From Pedobacter sp. (GTDB taxonomy: Bacteria; Bacteroidota; Bacteroidia; Sphingobacteriales; Sphingobacteriaceae), in contig JAQBOT010000071.1 of NCBI GenBank assembly GCA_028287885.1, positions 1-8,356 on the forward strand: a stretch of 8,356 nucleotides of DNA. The letters run 5' to 3'. The position numbers were made by a program, and so were the translations under genes. Shown piece by piece: positions 4,382 through 8,356 of the stretch. The first letter of the stretch is position 1. Every line of letters begins with the position of its first letter. Below the pieces are notes generated by a model. The model saw nothing but the letters and a program-made list of their open reading frames with translations. It made no database searches and had not been told where the DNA came from.

Positions 4382-7183
4382 ATGAGTAAAGAAACCGAGA
4401 AAGATCCACATAGAAATATTATCATAAAAGGTGCCAGGGTTCACAACCTCAAGAACATCGATGTTGCCATCCCTAAAAACAAGCTGGTTGTAATCACTGG
4501 AATGTCTGGTTCAGGCAAATCGTCACTGGCATTCGACACCTTATATGCTGAAGGTCAGCGCCGATATGTAGAGAGTTTGTCATCTTACGCCCGACAGTTT
4601 ATGGGCCGAATGAATAAGCCAGATGTAGATTATATCAAAGGAATTGCTCCTGCGATTGCCATAGAACAGAAAGTAATTACATCTAACCCCAGGTCAACTG
4701 TTGGCACCTCTACAGAAATATACGACTACCTAAAATTATTATTTTCTCGCATAGGGAAGACCATTTCCCCGGAGTCCGGACGCGTGGTAAAAAAAGACAC
4801 GGTATCCACGGTTGTGGATTTCATTTCCAAGTTGGGGAATGAAGCTACGGCAACCATTTACTGCCCACTCCATCCGCACAACAATCGCTCCATCAAAGAA
4901 GAGCTTGCCGTATTGTTGCAAAAAGGCTTTCTAAGGATATACCTTGATGATAAACTTAGTAAAATCGAGTCCATACTTGAAGACGAATCCTTTATAGATG
5001 AGGAGCTTACCGATTCCTCAAGAATCCGGATCCTTATCGACCGCATTGTAGTTGCAGATGACGAGGAAACACTTAGCCGCATTGCGGATTCAGCGCAAAC
5101 TGCCTTTTTCGAAGGCAAAGGCGATTGCTATGTTGAAACAGAAGGTAAGACTACACATTTCTGTGATCGTTTTGAGTTGGATGGGATCCGCTTTGAAGAA
5201 CCCACACCCAATTTCTTTAGCTTTAACAATCCGTATGGTGCATGCAAGCGCTGCGAAGGATACGGAAATGTGATTGGGATTGATGAAGACCTGGTCGTTC
5301 CAGATAAAAGCAAGAGCTTGTACGACAATGCCATTGCCCCATGGCGCGGAGAGAAAATGCGTGAATGGTTAAACAAGCTGATCAAGAATGCAGACAAGTT
5401 TGACTTTCCAATTCATCGTTCATACAGCGAGCTTACAGAAAAGCAACAACGCCTGGTCTGGACCGGAAACAAATACTTTCAAGGTCTTGATGCTTTCTTT
5501 GAAGAACTGGAAACGCAAACCTACAAGATCCAATATCGCGTCATGTTATCCCGTTACCGCGGTAAAACTGTATGTCCCGATTGCAAAGGAACCCGGTTAC
5601 GTAAGGATGCATCTTATGTTAAAATAGAGAAGAAATCAATACTTGATGTTGTGTTGATGCCTTTGTCAACCATCCTGAGCTTTTTCCAAGATCTAAACCT
5701 TACAAAAACAGAAGAAAAGATCGCCAAAAGATTACTTGCGGAGATCAACAATAGGGTATTGTACTTGAACAATGTCGGACTAGGTTATTTAACCCTGAAC
5801 AGGCTGTCGAATACTTTATCCGGTGGAGAGTCGCAACGTATCAATCTGGCTACTTCCCTTGGAAGCAGTTTGGTCGGTTCCATCTACGTTTTAGATGAGC
5901 CAAGCATAGGCTTGCACCCGCGCGATACGAATAAGCTTATCGAAGTGCTGCAATCCCTACGTAACGTCGGAAATACCGTCATCGTGGTAGAACACGAAGA
6001 AGAGATGATGAAGGCTGCAGATCATATTATAGATATCGGCCCAGAAGCCGGAACCCACGGCGGTAACCTGGTATTCAGTGGAACCTACGAGCAGATCATC
6101 AAGGATAAGAAGAGTCTAACCGGTAGATACCTTGCTGGCACAGAAAAGATTGCCATTCCGACCTTAAGAAGAAGCTGGCAAGACCATGTGCTGATTAAAG
6201 GTGCCAGAGAAAATAACCTGAAGAATATCGATGTAAAATTCCCTCTTGGTGTATTTACGGTAGTTAGCGGTGTTTCAGGTTCTGGTAAAACCAGTTTGGT
6301 TAAAAAGATCCTGTACCCGGCTTTACAAAAAGCAATTGGAAATTATGCCGGTGAACAAACTGGCGCGCACGATGGCATTTCAGGCAACACAGACCTGGTT
6401 AGCCAGGTAGAAATGGTCGACCAGAACCCGATTGGAAGATCCTCAAGGTCTAACCCGGTTACCTATGTTAAAGCATGGGATGATATCCGAAGCCTGTTTG
6501 CAGCCTTACCTGGCTCAAAAGCCAGCGGACTCAAGCCTGCTGCTTTCTCGTTCAACGTTGAAGGCGGTCGTTGCGATGTTTGTCAGGGTGAAGGTGAAGT
6601 TAAAATTGAAATGCAGTTCATGGCCGATATATACCTGCCCTGTGAAGCTTGTGGAGGGCGCAGATTTAAACAGCAGGTGCTAGACATCACTTACCAGGAT
6701 AAAAACGTTGCAGACATTCTGGACCTGACCATAGATGAAGCCATTGAATTCTTCAAGAATGAACCCAAAATTCTTAATAAATTAAACCCACTGGTTGATG
6801 TAGGTTTAGGCTACGTGCACCTGGGGCAGTCGTCAAACACCCTTTCGGGTGGTGAGGCACAGCGGATCAAACTTGCTTCTTTCCTGATCAAAGGCAACAA
6901 CGCCAACAAAACCATGTTCATCTTTGATGAGCCGACAACCGGACTTCATTTTCACGACATCAAATAACTGCTGATAGCATTAAATACCTTAATTGTACAA
7001 GGCAATACGATTTTGGTGATTGAACACAATATGGATATGATTAAATCTGCAGATTGGGTAATAGATATTGGTCCGGAAGGTGGAGATAAGGGCGGGCACC
7101 TCGTTTTTGAAGGTACGCCAGAGGACTTGGCCAAAGCCAAAAACTCTTATACCGGCAAGTACCTTACAGAGCATTTGAATTAA
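4382..7183 (+). pseudogene. uvrA: Excinuclease ABC subunit A with an in-frame stop codon (UvrA, interrupted)
   Basis: UvrA is the damage-recognition ATPase of nucleotide excision repair; it dimerises and loads UvrB on DNA. The frame has 933 codons (normal about 940), but codon 862 is TAA (6965-6967), so the direct product stops at 861 aa, just after FIFDEPTTGLHFHDIK. Translation past it continues without a shift as [21 protein letters not shown] and onward to a normal end at TAA 7181-7183. Present before the stop: Walker A GMSGSGKS (40-47) and GVSGSGKT (630-637), signatures LSGGESQR (479-486) and LSGGEAQR (821-828), Walker B IYVLDEPS (501-508) and MFIFDEPT (845-852), and the DNA-binding zinc module C731-X2-C734-X19-C754-X2-C757. 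Lost: the second H-loop His (codon 882) and the last 72 codons. Zinc module 1 keeps one Cys (261) of its first pair plus Cys288 and Cys291. The lack of other damage suggests a recent mutation or a sequencing error. Confidence 0.85.
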
Positions 7184-7186
7184 CTA

Positions 7187-7197
7187 TATCTTCGCGC
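7187..7197 (+). promoter_or_regulatory. -7-like box abutting the start of the LysE-type gene
   Basis: 7187-7200 reads TATCTTCG-CGC-ATG, one base different from the nth junction (TATCTTTG-CGC-ATG). It is a one-mismatch fit to TAnnTTTG and lies 3 bp after the uvrA stop. If active it would start a leaderless mRNA for the exporter gene independently of uvrA. No -33 element is evident. Confidence 0.3.
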
Positions 7198-7815
7198 ATG
7201 CTTTTTCTGACTTTTTTCCTGGGGATTTTTTGTAATGCAGTTGGTTACATACCCCCGGGAAACATCAATCTCACCGCCGTTCAAATTACCCTCAATAAAG
7301 GGTTAAAACAAGCCTATTACTTTATTGCGGCGTTTTCATCCGTAGAGATCCTGTTCACCTTTGGGGTGATGCGCTTTGTCCAATGGCTATCGAACACCAT
7401 TAACTTAGGTGAGTATATCGACATCGCCATGATCCTTGTGTTTTTTGTTTTAGGCATGATCACCTGGCGTTCCAGAAAACAGATGCCCAGTACAGATAAG
7501 TCTAAAAGCGACAGTATCCGGTACGGCCTTTTGCTCGGCGCTTTAAACCCCATGCAAATCCCATACTGGTTGTTCTTGGGTACGTATCTGATGTCTAAAG
7601 ACTGGGTGCAGGATGGCTTGTTATCCCTCGCTATTTTCAGCGTGGGCTCTGGCATTGGTGCCGGATTGGTGCTCTATGGCTTTGCAAGGTTTGCTAGATA
7701 TATCCAGGAGAAGTTTACGCTTAGCAGCTATGTTGTGAATAAAAGCATTGCATTGTTGTTCTTTGCGCTTTCATTTATTCACGTCATCAAAGTCGTTTAT
7801 GTGCATTTTTTTTAG
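7198..7815 (+). CDS. LysE/RhtB-type amino acid exporter family membrane protein
   Basis: A 205-aa inner-membrane protein. The hydrophobic stretches, at roughly 2-20, 38-61, 71-90, 107-131, 139-164 and 180-203, fit the six-segment LysE superfamily, which exports amino acids or related small molecules by proton exchange. The N-terminal segment contains GYIPPGNINLTAVQ (16-29), the place of the family's conserved Gly-Pro motif. GALNPMQIPYWLFLG (114-128) matches the Asn-Pro motif of the second half. A charged loop (RSRKQMPSTDKSKSD, 91-105) separates the halves, as expected. The substrate cannot be assigned. The ATG follows the uvrA stop by 14 bp on the same strand, so it may share the uvrA transcript, although a -7-like box touches its start. 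The stop (TAG) is 25 bp from the converging gene, and only a weak 5-bp hairpin is seen between them. Confidence 0.8.
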   Translation: MLFLTFFLGIFCNAVGYIPPGNINLTAVQITLNKGLKQAYYFIAAFSSVEILFTFGVMRFVQWLSNTINLGEYIDIAMILVFFVLGMITWRSRKQMPSTDKSKSDSIRYGLLLGALNPMQIPYWLFLGTYLMSKDWVQDGLLSLAIFSVGSGIGAGLVLYGFARFARYIQEKFTLSSYVVNKSIALLFFALSFIHVIKVVYVHFF

Positions 7816-7840
7816 GGATAAAAGGAAGCCTGATCCCCAC

Positions 7841-8356
7841 TTACTTCTTCAGAAACTCGATGTTCCAAATCTTTTCTGCACGGCGCCCAATAAACCAGAA
7901 CGAAGCGGCGAGTACACAAAAGAACAAGGCCTTATGCCAGCTGTCCCAGAAATATTCGAAGTACCTGGTGTATAGGTTCAGAAACAAGAAGGTAATCCCA
8001 AATTCCCGCGCTACTTCGTCGCGCGTTTTTAATCCGATCATAATGCTTACACCACAAGCCGCTGCAGAAACAATTGCCCAGTAAAACAAATGGATTTGCT
8101 TCACTTCCGCCCATTCTTCAATGGTGCCAAAGTTTCCAAAGACCGACAAAAGCCATAAAGAGACAAACAAGTAGATCATCCCGCAGATGTAACTCGTTTC
8201 ATAAAAATAACTGAACTTTTTGTTGTTCTTCAGCAACCTGGACACTCCCGTTATAACCAATCCGAAGAACACAAACCTCAAAGGATAATTCATCCCGACG
8301 AAGTACCAGTTCCAGCGGGAGAGATAGCCGGTTTCTGTACCGAACCATGCACCAAG
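7841..8356 (-). CDS. Multi-pass membrane protein, C-terminal part (possibly DUF2157-like)
   Basis: The frame contains an ATG at 8293 but stays open to the window edge. The 21 upstream codons (LGAWFGTETGYLSRWNWYFV and on) look like protein that runs smoothly into MNYPLRFVFFGLVI, so the gene is probably longer and starts outside the window. The 171 visible residues hold about five hydrophobic stretches: around NYPLRFVFFGLVITG, SYICGMIYLFVSLWLLSVFG, IHLFYWAIVSAAACGVSIMIG, a semi-hydrophobic FGITFLFLNLYTRYFEYFW, and ALFFCVLAASFWFIGRR near the C terminus. The aromatic NLYTRYFEYFWD segment and the ending FIGRRAEKIW resemble what I recall of DUF2157-type predicted membrane proteins in Bacteroidota. 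The family call is tentative and no function is known. It converges on the LysE-type gene. Confidence 0.65.
   Translation of the reverse strand, partial: LGAWFGTETGYLSRWNWYFVGMNYPLRFVFFGLVITGVSRLLKNNKKFSYFYETSYICGMIYLFVSLWLLSVFGNFGTIEEWAEVKQIHLFYWAIVSAAACGVSIMIGLKTRDEVAREFGITFLFLNLYTRYFEYFWDSWHKALFFCVLAASFWFIGRRAEKIWNIEFLKK

Noticed and set aside
4739..5397. Several overlapping open frames (60-89 codons) on both strands inside uvrA
   Set aside because: All lie under well-conserved UvrA sequence and have low-complexity, Ser-rich or otherwise non-protein-like composition.
6968..7183. Distal part of uvrA as a separately started gene
   Set aside because: The first ATG after the stop (7030) would give only about 50 residues, half of a broken ATPase domain, with no start context. 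It is the tail of the interrupted frame.
7317..7655. 112-codon open frame on the minus strand inside the LysE-type gene
   Set aside because: It lies fully within a membrane-protein gene with clear family motifs, has no recognisable motif of its own and no start context. It is an antisense shadow.
7815..7837. Short hairpin GGGAT/ATCCC between the LysE-type gene and the converging membrane-protein gene
   Set aside because: It has only a 5-bp stem with a 13-nt loop and no T-run; too weak to call a terminator.

Overview
The window looks like chromosomal DNA of a Bacteroidota bacterium, most likely family Sphingobacteriaceae (Pedobacter-like). The reasons are RecA, UvrA and endonuclease III sequences of Bacteroidota type, moderate-to-low GC with AT-rich intergenic gaps, Shine-Dalgarno sequences that are mostly missing, and promoter -7 elements of the form TAnnTTTG. 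This placement comes from recognising the sequences by eye, not from a database search.

Layout. 1-273 (+) is the 3' end of tsaD (tRNA t6A synthesis). It converges on recA (368-1381, -) across a shared hairpin terminator at 294-330. Upstream of recA on the same strand is nth, endonuclease III (best start 2188, stop at 1514). The 132-bp gap between them is almost pure A+T and holds several dyads and a candidate recA promoter. Divergent from nth is a DJ-1/PfpI-family gene (2272-2961, +). Its last 22 bases are the first unit of a decaying 22-bp tandem array that runs to about 3182 and is followed by a 13-bp-stem terminator (3212-3240). Next, on the minus strand, are a region 2/region 4 sigma factor (3542-4129) and a 63-65 aa protein gene downstream of it (3254 to 3445/3451), apparently one transcription unit. 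Divergent from the sigma gene is uvrA (4382-7183, +), which has an in-frame TAA at 6965-6967 in an otherwise intact 933-codon frame. A LysE-type exporter gene (7198-7815, +) follows 14 bp later. It converges on the C-terminal part of a multi-pass membrane protein that runs off the right edge (7841-8356, -).

Functionally the window is mostly genome maintenance: recombination/SOS (RecA), base excision repair (Nth), nucleotide excision repair (UvrA) and possibly glyoxal/protein-damage detoxification (DJ-1 family). A regulatory sigma-factor pair sits between them. I see no phage, transposon, CRISPR array, tRNA or rRNA, and no obviously new multi-gene system. The points most worth a second look are the nonsense codon that removes the last 72 codons of uvrA, the 22-bp array growing out of the 3' end of the DJ-1-type gene, the sigma factor with its small partner gene, the dyads over the recA promoter, and two nearly identical -7-box/ATG junctions suggesting leaderless mRNAs.
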